Shown: in pieces, positions 42,328 to 52,530 of the stretch
Layout of the letters: each line of letters opens with the position of its first letter
Numbering within the stretch: position 1 is the stretch's first letter
Assembly (NCBI GenBank): GCA_004565275.1
Contig: SDOX01000175.1
Span: 210,222 to 274,221 of the forward strand
Direction of reading: 5' to 3'
Length of the DNA: 64,000 bases
From: Nannochloropsis salina CCMP1776
Taxonomy: Eukaryota > Sar > Eustigmatophyceae > Eustigmatales > Monodopsidaceae
Notes under the pieces: generated by a model
Told to the model about the DNA's origin: nothing
The model's database searches: none
Seen by the model: the letters and a program-made list of their open reading frames with translations, nothing else
Position numbers and translations under genes: made by a program

Positions 42328-44998
42328 ATGGCGCCAGTTTCTTCGCGGGGCATCAAGAGCTTCGACTTCTATCGTAAGGTGCCTCTGGACCTCACCGAGG
42401 CGACTTGGCATGGAGGTCTCGTCTCAATCCTAGCCATGTAGGTGTGCCCCACGTATTGGGAGAGGAAGTTGCACGCTATTCTTACAGTGTTCACCGTTGG
42501 GGGAGACTTTTCCGTATCACGTCGATGACATTTTTTTTGAATAAAGGGACCCATCAGGCTCACCTCATCGCTTTACCTTTCTACAGCCTTTTCATGCTTA
42601 GCCTTTTTGTTGTCGAGCTTTCTTCCTTCATTGCCTCCACTACGCATAGTACCGTCGTCGTGGACTTTAACAGGGATCAACAAGTACGAATTGCAGCCGG
42701 AAGGATGGGGAGGGGAGTAAAATATGTAATCTCATCACACTTAGTCGGTCCCGCTCCGAGATCGGGCTCTGTCATCCCCTGCTTAATCCCCTCCTACTGT
42801 CCGAACCCCGTAGATTCGTATCAACTTTAACATCACCATGCTTGACGTGCCCTGCGAGTTCGCGACGGTGGACGTCTTGGACGTGCTGGGGACTAATCAG
42901 CAGAACGTGACCAAGAATATCGAGAAGTGGAACTTGGACCAGAACGCTCAGCGACGCATGTTTCAAGGGTAGGTGGTTCGTTAGTTTGGAGAGGTCGTGG
43001 GACGGCTAACTTATATTGGGGCCTAGAGAGGGCCGATCTCGTATACCTTACCCGGGCCCCTCCCCTCCCCTGCCCGCCGGCCCTCCCCTCCTGTAGCCGC
43101 AACCGCGAGCAGCGCGACCTCGTCCACGACGACCACCATCCGGCTCTGGACCTGGCGCACCAAGACGGCGAGCACGCGCTGCCCCTCGGCAAGGAGGACT
43201 TCGCGGGCTTCGTGGCGGGGCAGGAGTATGTGTTCGCCAATTTCTACGCGCCCTGGTGCGTCTGGTGCCAGCGTCTGGCCCCGACCTGGGAGGCCTTCGC
43301 CGAGGCGTTGGAGAGACAGCAGTTCAACATCAAGGTGGGCGCCTGCCGGTGGACCCTGAGGGGTCCCAGGGCCCCAGTCTGCTCACGACCGCCTCTTCCC
43401 ACCTTGTGCCCTCTCCTCCCCCACAGGTGGTCAAGATCGACTGCGTGGAACACCGGGACCTGTGCGCAGAGAGCGTGATCCGCGCCTTCCCCACGCTCCG
43501 GCTCTATAAGGCCGGCAAGGCCATCTCGCCCGACTACCGCGAGGACAGGTAAGAGGAAGGGAGGAGGCTAAGACAGGGCGTGTGTCGCGGGATCGGAAAG
43601 GCGATAATGATAAAGGAGGGGGAGGGGAGAAATGGGGCGGATCGCGCGGACGAAGCTGTGGCGTTGAATGTGCCTAGACCGGGACTGGGCCTTGGAGGAC
43701 ATCTCAGTGAGCAGTGGGCACGCCCCACTCCCCCGACAGGACCGTGGAGGCGCTGACCTCGTACATAGAGCGAACGCTGGACCTGCACGCCAAGGTCGCC
43801 TCGTCGGCCCCCGAGCACCGGGAGAAGATCGAGCGCACGCTCTTCGCTGAGGCCGAGCACCCGGGCTGCCTCCTGAGCGGCTTCCTGCTCGTGAACCGCG
43901 TCCCCGGGAACTTCCACATCGAGGCGCGCAGCAAGTACCACAACTTGAACCCCACCCTCACTAACGTCTCCCACGTAGTGCACGACTTGACCTTTGGGCC
44001 GCCCGTGACGCGCGAGTACAGGTGAGTCCCGTAGATGGCAGGACCGGCTTTCTTCACGCGCACCCGTCCTCGCTGCTCACTCCCTCACTCCCTCCCGACC
44101 CGCCCTCCCCCCATGGCTGCAGGGAAAAACTGGCCCTGCTGCCCAAGGGCTTTCAACAGACGCGGTCCCCCCTCGCCGACCAGGTCTACGTGGTCTCCAA
44201 GGTGCACCACGCTTTCCACCACTACCTCAAGGTGAGCCCCGCCTCACGTTTGTTGGGGGAGAAGGTGTCTATATCTGGTGGCTAAGAAATAGAAAGTGAG
44301 GCGACGAGTCGCCTTCATACGGAAGAGTATTGTTTGGAGTTTTGTGACACGAGAGCAACGAATGCGAGCAGGAGGATCTCTCACACACACGGCTGCTCTA
44401 CAGGTTGTCAGCACTCACTACGAGGTGAGCCGGACCTTCGGGGGTCAGAAGAGCACCGTCTTACAGTATCAAATGGTGGCCAACTCCCAGGTGAGAGCCA
44501 GTCAAGAGGGGGGGGAGGGGCGCCTGGGGAGGGGACGCGGAGGCCGCTGGGCATGACTTGGTCTCGGGGAGAAGGGGAGAACGATTGTGTTGTCCGATCA
44601 AATGTGTGTTGTTCCTGGGCACGTTGCACATTCGTCACTCCCTTCCTGTGCAGGTCATGCACTATCAAGACGACGAGGTGCCCGAGGCCAAGTTCTCTTA
44701 CGACATTTCCCCCCTCGCTACGGTCATCAGCTCTAAGAAGAGAGCATGGTATGAGTTTTTGACCTCTCTGATGGCTATTATCGGGGGAACTTTCACTGGT
44801 GAGTGCGTTTGAGTTTGCCGGTGTTCCTTCAAGCACCGCTGCGGAAAGTCAATTGCTGGGCCTCCTCCCCGTGTGAAAAGGCGCTTCCTGGACCCTTTTT
44901 CTGATCCCTTACACACTTGACCGTCTCCATAACCCATTCCAGTGCTTGGCTTGTTAGATCACATGCTAGGGAAGGTGCTCAAGCCCAAAAAGATGTAA
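42328..44998 (+). CDS. PDI-C type protein: ERV41/46 (ERGIC) domains with inserted thioredoxin domain, ten exons
   Basis: ER/Golgi-cycling membrane thiol oxidoreductase of the plant PDIL5-3/5-4 class. Exons: 42328..42437, 42587..42683, 42814..42968, 43097..43334, 43427..43548, 43740..44021, 44123..44231, 44404..44490, 44654..44798 and 44943..44998. All phases agree, giving 466 residues. The N-terminal ERV part shows IKSFDFYRKVPLDLTEATWH, a membrane helix, then MLDVPCEFATVDVLD. The thioredoxin domain carries VFANFYAPWCVWCQRLAP (CVWC active site) and ESVIRAFPTLRLYK. The C-terminal lumenal ERV domain includes VPGNFHIEARSKYHN, FSYDISPLATVIS and a second membrane helix (FLTSLMAIIGGTFTVLGLL). The tail LKPKKM has Lys at -3 and -5, a COPI retrieval signal. 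It may shuttle cargo while editing disulfides. Confidence 0.93.
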
Positions 44999-45730
44999 AA
45001 GTGGAGGAACACGCATCAAAAAATGCAGCCCCCGAAGAGGGCCCGTCTGGAAAAATCATCCTCGGCAGAATGTCAAGGGATGATCTGTAGTGGGAGAAGG
45101 AACGTTTTTACCTTGAACAAAAGTAAACATAGAGGATGTGAATTTGCTTTTTCGATATTTTGTTGTTATTGTTCGTTAGATCTCAAGGTTACTTCACGGG
45201 AAAACGTTCTACTGGCAAAGTAACTATGCTCCTACAGCATGGTCTCTCAAAACATTCAGCTGACACGATCGATGAAACATACTCCGATATGTATGAGCTG
45301 TCAACAGAAAAGTGTGGAAATCGTTTCCGAGCTGGAAACGATTAGAAAGGCGTCCGATACATATGAAAGCTGGGTGCACTTTTGTATGTCGAGTAGCTAT
45401 CTCACCCATTTCCAGGTAGTCTCAGATCGCCCGCTCGCCCACTCGGAAAAATTCTAAATGCATGCATAGGATGGAGGCCTTCAGAACCGTTTCAACCACA
45501 GGGATTTAAATTGGTAGCCTTCCACATTTTGCCATTATGCATGTGCGGTCTTTGTACTAGTAGGATAGATTTGTTGACGGACATCGGCCAATAAAGGGTA
45601 ACCTCCCCGTACTAAGCGCCGTCTTCCTACTCTGGACACCCACGGGTGTTCCATTCCCAAAATAACCTCGCAACCTTTGTCGTCGAATCGCTGGTTGCCA
45701 AAAGCTCCAAGACAGGGCGACTCTGGAACG
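44999..45730. other. Intergenic region, no supported gene
   Basis: About 730 bp between two plus-strand genes, AT-rich in its first half. An acceptor-like CCAAGACAG near 45710-45718 could mark an unseen 5' exon of the xylose isomerase gene. The small frames are not protein-like. Confidence 0.4.
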
Positions 45731-47618
45731 ATGTCTATCCAAGATGGACAGGGAAAGGGCACCCTGGATGTGGCGCATTACTTCGACGATGAAGGCATAC
45801 CGGCCAAGATTCCGTACGGTGGCACGTCGTCCAGAAATCCTCTGGCCTTCAAGTACTACGACGAGAATCAAATTGTGCGAGGAAAAAGCATGCGGGAGTG
45901 GCTCCGCTTCAGTGTTTGTTACTGGCATACCATGCGTGGTGTGGGCCTGGATCCCTTCGGGGGGGGAACGATTTCCCGGCCGTGGGAGGACGGAACAGAC
46001 GGCCTAGAGAACGCCAAACGTCGTCTTCGCGTCGCTTTTGAATTTATGAAACGCTTGGGCGTGCCTTTCTGGACCTTTCACGACCGGTAAGTGCGAAAGA
46101 GAGAGTGTTGTTGAAGTTTAGCGACATCCGTGGCTTCCTGGATGTAACAGCCACAGACGGAAGCCATGGTGCAGGGTGACTACACTACCCGTGTCTGACA
46201 TCCTCGCATTCCCCGGACACGAAGCGATATTGCCCCCGAGGGTGCTACTCTTGCCGAGTCAGGAAAGCTCCTGGACGCCGTCGTGGACCTCGCTGTGGAG
46301 CTGCAGTCCAGCACGGGGATCTCCTGTCTCTGGGGCACTGCCAACCTCTTCAGCACGCGCCGCTACATGAACGGCGCCTCCACGAACCCGGACGCCCATG
46401 TTTTTGCCTACGCGGCCGCGCAAGTGAAGAAGGTGATGGAAGTGACGCACCGGCTCGGAGGCCAGAACCTGGTCTTTTGGGGGGGGCGAGAGGGCTACCA
46501 GAGCTTGCTGAACACGGACGTGAGGCAGGAGCTCGATCACATGGCGGCTTTTTTCAGGATGGTGGTGGCCTATAAGGCAAAGATCGGGGCCACGTATCAG
46601 CTCCTCCTCGGTGAGGTTGGGAGCTCTCTGTGGGGCCCAGGGGGGGGAATAAATGCGCTGCCCTGATGATGCGAGCGCGTGTCCGCCAGTACCCTCCTCC
46701 CTCTTACGGCCTCTTCTCCCCTCTCCCTCCACCCTGCTCCTCCCGTTTCCAATGCCCCCGCCAGAGCCCAAACCTAAGGAACCGACAGCTCACCAGTACG
46801 ACTACGACGCGCAGACTGTGATATGCTTCCTCAAGACCTACGGCCTGGACAAGGACTTCAAGGTCGGTCTCGGGCCGAGGGGAGGGAGGGCAGGCGGGCC
46901 TGAGACCCCTTGAGCGCGCGGGGGGGAAGCTGACATCCCTCTCCGCCTTCCAATCAGATCAATATCGAGCCCAACCACACGACGCTGGCGGGGCACTGCG
47001 CGGAGCACGACGTGGTCATGGCGTCCAAGTTCGGGATGTTGGGCAGCATCGACGCCAACACGGGGGTTGCGCACCTGGGCTGGGACACGGACTGCTTCAT
47101 GGCGGACCCCCAGCAGGTAGGCTCCGGGCCTGCTCGCTCTACCCCCGGCCGCGCCCTCTCTCTTGTCTTGCGTGAAAGCCTCTCCAGCCCCCGCGTCCGG
47201 CGACGCTCTTACAGCCCCTCTCCTCCCCCCTCCCCATCTCCTCTCCCCCCCTTACCAGACCACCCTCATCATGAAGACCGTGCTCGAGCAGGGAGGGATC
47301 GCCCCGGGGGGGCTTAACTTCGACGCCAAAGTGCGGCGGGAGTCGACGGCCCTGGAGGACATGTTCATCGCCCACATCCAGGGGATGGACGCCTTCGCCA
47401 AGGGCTTGGTGGGGGCAGCGGCGCTTTTGGAGGAGGGGCTTCTGCCCAGGATGGTGGCAGCCCGCTACGCGAGCTATGCGGAGGGCTTTGGGAAGAGGCT
47501 GGCGGAGGGGCAGGCGAGCTTGGAGGAGTGCGAGGCCTTCGTGGCTGAGCACGGGGAGCCGAGGCAGGTGTCAGGGAGCCAGGAGAAATTCCAGAGCATC
47601 TTCAACACGTATGCCTGA
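45731..47618 (+). CDS. xylA: Xylose isomerase, five exons
   Basis: Interconverts D-xylose and D-xylulose (also glucose/fructose) using two divalent metals. Exons 45731..46086, 46225..46610, 46765..46862, 46958..47116 and 47259..47618 give 452 residues with exact phase. Family marks: [40 protein letters not shown] joined to DIAPEG (catalytic His and Asp), [32 protein letters not shown] (metal Glu and catalytic Lys), [13 protein letters not shown] (metal Glu and His), GSIDANTG and WDTDCF (metal Asp residues). The group II length and motifs match plant and fungal-anaerobe enzymes. The start at 45731 is the first in-frame ATG; an upstream exon or signal peptide could have been missed. The donor at 46863 (GTCGGT) is atypical but GT. 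Confidence 0.94.
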
Positions 47619-48021
47619 GGCGCGCAGGAGGGAAGTGCAGGGAGCGATGGAGGGTGGGAGGAGATCGGGCGAAGGGTGAAGGTGGGTGCCTGGAGCAGGG
47701 GCGAATGAGTGGGAGAGGAAAGACAAGAGGCAGTGATTGGAGAAGCGGCAGTGATGAGATGGATTGACGGTGCGGAGACAGGGGCGAGGCGACTCGGTAA
47801 GGAAGTTTGACTACGTGGATTCGCCTCCGGCAAGCACTTTCTCCAGCTTTTTTACGTGAAAAAAACAAATACTTTGTCTTGACCCACTGATACTTCCTCT
47901 TTAATTTCGAGATGCTGTCTTTCTAATTTGCTGAGCCGAGCCTCCCCGCCCATCCTTCTCGCACACGCCCTCCCCTCTCTCCAGCCCTGCCTCTGCCCCC
48001 AGGCCTCCCTCCGACCCCTCC
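47619..48021. other. Convergent 3' spacer
   Basis: The region lies between the ends of xylose isomerase (+) and violaxanthin de-epoxidase (-). It includes a pyrimidine-rich C/T tract at about 47938-48020. No gene is supported. Confidence 0.5.
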
Positions 48022-49635
48022 TCACTTAGGCGCCGGCCGTGGATCTGCCAGCGGCCTCTCCTCCAGGCGCTGCGCGAGCGAGTCCAGATTCGGCTTGTTT
48101 TTGGCCCGCCATAGGCCGGTGTCGATCACGCGCTCCACCTGCTGCACCTCTTTGACCAGCTCCTTCTCCAAATTCTCCACCTCGCGGCCCACCTCCTTCC
48201 CCACCCGCCCCTCAAACTCCGAGATGACACGCTCCAGCTCCTTGACCGCCGCCTGCGCCTCCTTCTCCTCCATCATGATCGCGTTTCCCGCCGTCACCCG
48301 CGCGGTGGTCAGCGCCTCCTGCAGCTGCTGCTCCTCTGTCAGGAAGAGTCTCCGCGCGAACTCGGCCCGCAGCGCCGTCGGATTCTTCTTCAAGTCGCTG
48401 CAGGAGTTGTCCACGTCCTTGAAGCGGGCGTAGTCTACGTTGGCTTTCGCGAAGGCGGCGGCGATGCGCTTCTTGTACTCGGGGGGGACGCTCGACTGCT
48501 TCGTGTAGACAACGCCCCCGCCGTAGCCGGTCCAGGCGTCATTCTGGCCCCGGTAGTAGACGGCGATGAAGACATTGGGTTCGTAGTCGAGGATGTACCA
48601 GTCGTCCTGGTAGTGGAGGTACTCGTTGTCGTGGTTGTAGAGCTTGCCCGGGGCGGTCGGGTCCTGCACGAAGCGCTGCACCGTGTCCCGCGTGAAGAAC
48701 TCCCCGTCCGGCTCCGTGATGCGCCAGTTCAGCTTCCCATAGAGCCGGTCGCCCTGCACGGTGAAGAAGTGGACCTGGCAGTCGAAGCAGTCGAAGAGCG
48801 GATTCAGGCCCGCGCTGATGTACCACTTGCCCTTGAAGGTGTTCATGTCGAAGGACGAGACCAGCGCCGAGTCGGGGGGCACCGGGTAGGTCCCGTCGTC
48901 CTCCTTCCGCGGCACGCACTGCTTCTTGCTGAGCGCGCAGGCGTTGAACTGCCCCACCACCTCGTTCTCGAACAGGTCCCCGCAACCGATCTGGCACCCG
49001 ACCTCGTCCGCCTTGTTGTTGCACGTGTTCAGGCAGATCACGTTCGCCAGGCACTTGGGGTCGAGGATGCACCGGGCGAGCTCGAGCTGGCACTCCTTCA
49101 GCAGACAAGTCCCCACCTTGATACTGTCCACCGCGGCCGCCACGGGCGGGTGAGGCATTCCCCCCGAGAAGAGACTGCCCCCGTTCACGGCCAAAAGCAC
49201 CGGTACGGCCAAAGAAAACGCCCTTCGCTTCAGGGCTTGCAAGGAGAGGACGTCCTTGAACCAGAAACCCGGCGACCTCGCCTGATTCCCGGAGACCGGC
49301 CTCTCCTTCGCCGCGGGGTCGAGGAGACGCCGGGTCGCCTGCGGATCGGCCCACCACTCCAAGGGCGCCGGCCCAAGACCTCGCTCCTCGGGCCGTCTTC
49401 TTGCACCTGATTCGTCACTGGGTCCGGCTCTCATGTGAGGTCTCCTGGAACGGCCAGTGACGGCACTCGGCAAGCAGGGGGCTGAGGCTAGGGAGGAGTA
49501 GGACACTGACGGGGGCGCAGGGAGGAAAGCTCGGGCCGGGGCTGCCAGCAGGACGACAACTCCCACGAAGGCGAGGACCAAGCACATAGGAACAGAATAA
49601 TAAGGGTGATCTATTCTTCTCCGTGTCCAACCCAT
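48022..49635 (-). CDS. VDE: Violaxanthin de-epoxidase, plastid lumen
   Basis: Lipocalin-fold enzyme converting violaxanthin through antheraxanthin to zeaxanthin in the acid thylakoid lumen, using ascorbate; basis of photoprotective quenching. Single exon, 537 residues. Targeting is tripartite: signal peptide LVLAFVGVVVLLAAPARA cut before FLPAPP, a Ser/Arg transit region, then a lumen signal with a twin Arg (KRRAFSLAVPVLLAVNG) ending near VAAA. The mature part starts with a Cys-rich domain (GTCLLKECQLELARC, CLNTCNNKADEVGCQIGC), then the lipocalin (FKGKWYISAGLNPLFDCFDC) and a Glu-rich coiled tail (QAAVKELERVISEFEGRVGK) that mediates pH-dependent membrane binding in plants. Thirteen cysteines are visible from GTC to NSC, the number conserved in VDE. 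The upstream 380 bp face the PSMG3 gene. Confidence 0.96.
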   Translation of the reverse strand: MGWTRRRIDHPYYSVPMCLVLAFVGVVVLLAAPARAFLPAPPSVSYSSLASAPCLPSAVTGRSRRPHMRAGPSDESGARRRPEERGLGPAPLEWWADPQATRRLLDPAAKERPVSGNQARSPGFWFKDVLSLQALKRRAFSLAVPVLLAVNGGSLFSGGMPHPPVAAAVDSIKVGTCLLKECQLELARCILDPKCLANVICLNTCNNKADEVGCQIGCGDLFENEVVGQFNACALSKKQCVPRKEDDGTYPVPPDSALVSSFDMNTFKGKWYISAGLNPLFDCFDCQVHFFTVQGDRLYGKLNWRITEPDGEFFTRDTVQRFVQDPTAPGKLYNHDNEYLHYQDDWYILDYEPNVFIAVYYRGQNDAWTGYGGGVVYTKQSSVPPEYKKRIAAAFAKANVDYARFKDVDNSCSDLKKNPTALRAEFARRLFLTEEQQLQEALTTARVTAGNAIMMEEKEAQAAVKELERVISEFEGRVGKEVGREVENLEKELVKEVQQVERVIDTGLWRAKNKPNLDSLAQRLEERPLADPRPAPK

Positions 49636-50016
49636 GGCCTTGCTGAAGCTGTAAGGGTTTTAAAAAGGGTGTCCAGGGTACATGAGGTTACTTGAACCAC
49701 TTTTGGTGGGTATGACGCGTGCCATGCACCGCCCAGGCGGGACGGAAATTGAGAAGATTAGACCGTCAGAACTCTCATGCTAAATTTCATATTCTTGTGC
49801 AATATATTTTTGACGTTATGGACCGGTTATCTTGCAATGTGTTACCGTATACACGTAAAAAGGATGGCAGCACAAGAGAGATCCAGCCACCACGCCGGCT
49901 TGGTCATCGCTGCTCGCCAGGACAGCCACGCTACTCTACTTTGCTTGCCGTCGAACACCAGTTTGCATCCATCCACTCCCTTTCGGCACAGGCTGGCAGT
50001 CCATACGAGCCCTGCG
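49636..50016. promoter_or_regulatory. Divergent spacer between VDE and PSMG3
   Basis: A 380-bp spacer with both promoters. Frames at 49719-50045 and 49842-50054 overlap the PSMG3 first exon in other frames and are not credible. No light-response element is recognised by eye. Confidence 0.35.
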
Positions 50017-50721
50017 ATGAGGGCATCCTCGTCGGGACCCCCTGAGGCCTCCACCTACCACGAAACCAAGGTACCACGTGTTCTACCTCCCCACCCCCCC
50101 ACGCCGGCGGACCCCCTTCTGAGCTGCCCCCTCCCTGTCTTACATTCTATCAGGAGATTAACGGCGTCCTCACAGATGTTGCCATATTCAATTTCAGCGA
50201 CCGAATATTCCTAGTGATCTCGCAAAATGCTCGGTTTGGGACCGTGGTAGGTGGCAGAGAGGCGGTGCAGGGTATGTAGGCTCGTCCGTCACCAAGTTGA
50301 GCTTAGGTCTCAGGAGGCTTGTGCCTCGTGTCTCAGTTTCAAGCGTTAGAGCATGATCCTGCGCGCGAGACAGCGATATATGTCCTCGCCGGATTCGTTT
50401 GTCATGGGGCCCCATCTGATCTCGGTTGTAGACGAACCTTGGCGGCGACCTCTTTGGACCTCGTACTCAAAGAAACCCTAATCCTGACAGATATCAGCCA
50501 AAGCTGACGACAGCGTGGCTCGTCCAGGCGCTGCTCCCTCCTTCGATGTGAGTGTACTCCTCGGCCGACGCGATGACCCCCTACTCCTCATCTACGCGCG
50601 CCAGCTTGTAGAGACAGTGAGCAGATCCTCCTCCCGCCCGCTCCTGCTCTCAATATCCCTGAGGGAACGGGATCCAAGCACATTCGAGCAGGTGGCGGCC
50701 TGGGTCAGGCCCTTACTCTGA
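50017..50721 (+). CDS. PSMG3: Proteasome assembly chaperone 3 (PSMG3/PAC3-like), three exons
   Basis: Small chaperone that, with PSMG4, guides alpha-ring assembly of the 20S proteasome. Exons 50017..50070, 50154..50246 and 50491..50721 give 125 residues (human PSMG3 has 122). Exon 1 is MRASSSGPPEASTYHETK; exon 2 begins EINGVLTDVAIFNFSDRIFL and ends RFGTV; exon 3 continues ISAKADDS and carries SVLLGRRDDPLLLIYARQLV and RPLLLSISLRE. The order of beta strand, FxxRIFLVISQ, GT(V/L)xS, LLGxxDDPL and final helix follows human PSMG3. The family diverges fast, so homology rests on pattern and length. No in-frame alternative joins the exons better. Its presence with UBE2K and DDI1 in the window is probably coincidental. 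Confidence 0.8.
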
Positions 50722-50974
50722 GATCGGACGATCAGAGCCCGGCTTCCAGCGAGCAACGATGTACAGAAAGGGGGGCAAGTAAAGACGGAAAAGCAATAAG
50801 TAACTCGGAACCAGGGCGCCTTTCCCGTTTGTTCTCAGTTTTGGCCCCCACATGATCTATTAACCCGCTGTCTGCGGAACATTCGCTCCCTCAAAACCAA
50901 CTCGACGCAAACCGACTCGACACAACGAGAACCCGCACACTCTGCCGCCCTCCTGGAGGACGTTTTCCACCTAT

Positions 50975-52050
50975 CTAGAGTTCCCCATCGCCGCCGTTGG
51001 CACTGGCGGGGCCCGCGCGGGCCGCTGCCCTTTTCTTCCCCTGCTCCTTTTGCCTGCCCTTGGGCTTTCCCTCGTTCATGTAGACAGTGGTGCCCTTGGA
51101 GGAGTAGAGGGCCTGCTGGTCCTGCCACTCCTGCGGCCCCTGTCCTTGGCTCTGCAGCCCCGGGCCCGAGAACACCTCCTTGGTGAAGGCCTCCATGGCG
51201 GGCGTGACCTGGTTGGTGAGTGCTTTCGCCCGTGAGAAGCGGCCGCTCCTGCTTACCCTGCCAGAGGTGCCACACGGTCCTGCCAAAGCCCCCGCACGAT
51301 GCTACCAGCCTTTCTCATTTCCTACCCGCCCCGGCACCTACCTTGGCCACGTACTGGCTCATCTTCCGCTGCACACGTTTCCCGACCTCGGAGTTGCTGT
51401 AGTCGGCGATGAAAGCGAGCTCTTCGGCCGAGAAGGTCCCGGCGTACGCCTTCTCCATCACCTGGGTCAGGGCCCGAGTGTCCGACTCGAGGATGGCCTT
51501 CCGAATTTCCTGCAATCGCGTGTTTGACGGCCATCAGTAACTTGGATATGGCAATCGCATTTCGAATGCTGGCTGAAGCCAGAGATCGTACCGTTCTAAT
51601 TGGCGTCAAAATTTTCTTTGACATAAAATGCACCCCATCCCGAACCTCATCCCTAATTCTTACCTCGGCGGCCTCGCTGCCTTTCAAGCGCGCTGCCTCT
51701 TGCACGAGCCCTTCTAGGATCTCGATCAATGGTGTCCCCTTCATCACCCTCGCGGCATGGTACTGCCGGTTTTCTTTTGTGTCATCCATGAGAGAGAGGT
51801 CCTCCAATTTCTCTCTCGACCTTTGCTGTTGTTTTTGCTGCCCTTTTTGCGTAGCGGTCTCTCCCTGCTTCTTTATTTGGGGAGACTTCTGCTCCTTTTG
51901 TCCTTTTTTTTGCTTTATTGCGTCCTTAGTCTTTGCATTCTTAGCTTTCGCCGCCATACTTCGAGGAGCCCAGGCAAGCAGTAGGACGATGGAAAAGAAC
52001 AGGAAGAGGAAGAGATAGGGGATTCGTCGACGCTTCGAAGGAATGACCAT
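50975..52050 (-). CDS. Secreted/lumenal protein with DUF2059-like domain, three exons
   Basis: Minus-strand exons 52050..51664, 51509..51342 and 51208..50975 give 262 residues with exact phase. It begins with a clear signal or anchor: basic RRRIPY followed by LFLFLFFSIVLLLAWAP. A Lys/Gln-rich linker follows (residues 35-80). Helical segments then read IEILEGLVQEAARLKGSEAA and EIRKAILESDTRALTQVMEK, followed by FSAEELAFIADYSNSEVGKR, a layout resembling DUF2059 (helix, FTxxELxxixxFYxSxxGxK). The tail is Gln/Gly/Lys-rich and disordered. The function of DUF2059 proteins is unknown; in bacteria they are mostly periplasmic. The assignment is by pattern only. It is convergent with PSMG3. Confidence 0.65.
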
Positions 52051-52530
52051 TGTCGATGGACAGGGCTAATGTGGCAGATTGTGCCTAGAATCTGTCAGAG
52101 TGAGCAATGATGCGGTCTCAACGTGAATGTGGAAGCGACCGTGTTGCAAGTCTGGGGCCCATGGCCCATGCACGGGCCTCGAAGGCAACTAATTACCACC
52201 TTGCCCAACCCGGCGATGACGCCTCCATATGATGGATTGAGACCCCGTGGGGATCGGTCGGACCGAGATGATGATGCTTTTCCATGATGGATTGCGACCC
52301 CTTCGCTTCCGGCGGGCTGTTCCATGAGCGGCAATCGTAGAAGCAGGAAACGCAAGCCTCCCTCAACATCTCTTTTTTGGAAGAGGTTAATCCATATGCA
52401 GCCACACAGCTGTTTTTTAATTTATTTTTACCCCTTTACACTTCTGTGGAACATTTCATCATAGAATCTGGAAAGCAAGGGCAAAAGCGAAAGAACGTAG
52501 AAATCGACATCACATTGGATTTCGCCTCAT
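52051..52530. promoter_or_regulatory. Divergent spacer with an 18-bp direct repeat
   Basis: The spacer lies between the DUF2059-like gene (-) and the LRR gene (+). It contains ATGATGGATTGAGACCCC at 52229-52246 and ATGATGGATTGCGACCCC at 52284-52301, 55 bp apart with one mismatch. These could be paired binding sites for a regulator. No other element is seen. Confidence 0.4.

Noticed and set aside
48539-49410. Long frames on both strands inside the VDE gene
   Set aside because: They are shadows of the VDE frame; composition is Arg/Gly/Pro-rich and featureless.
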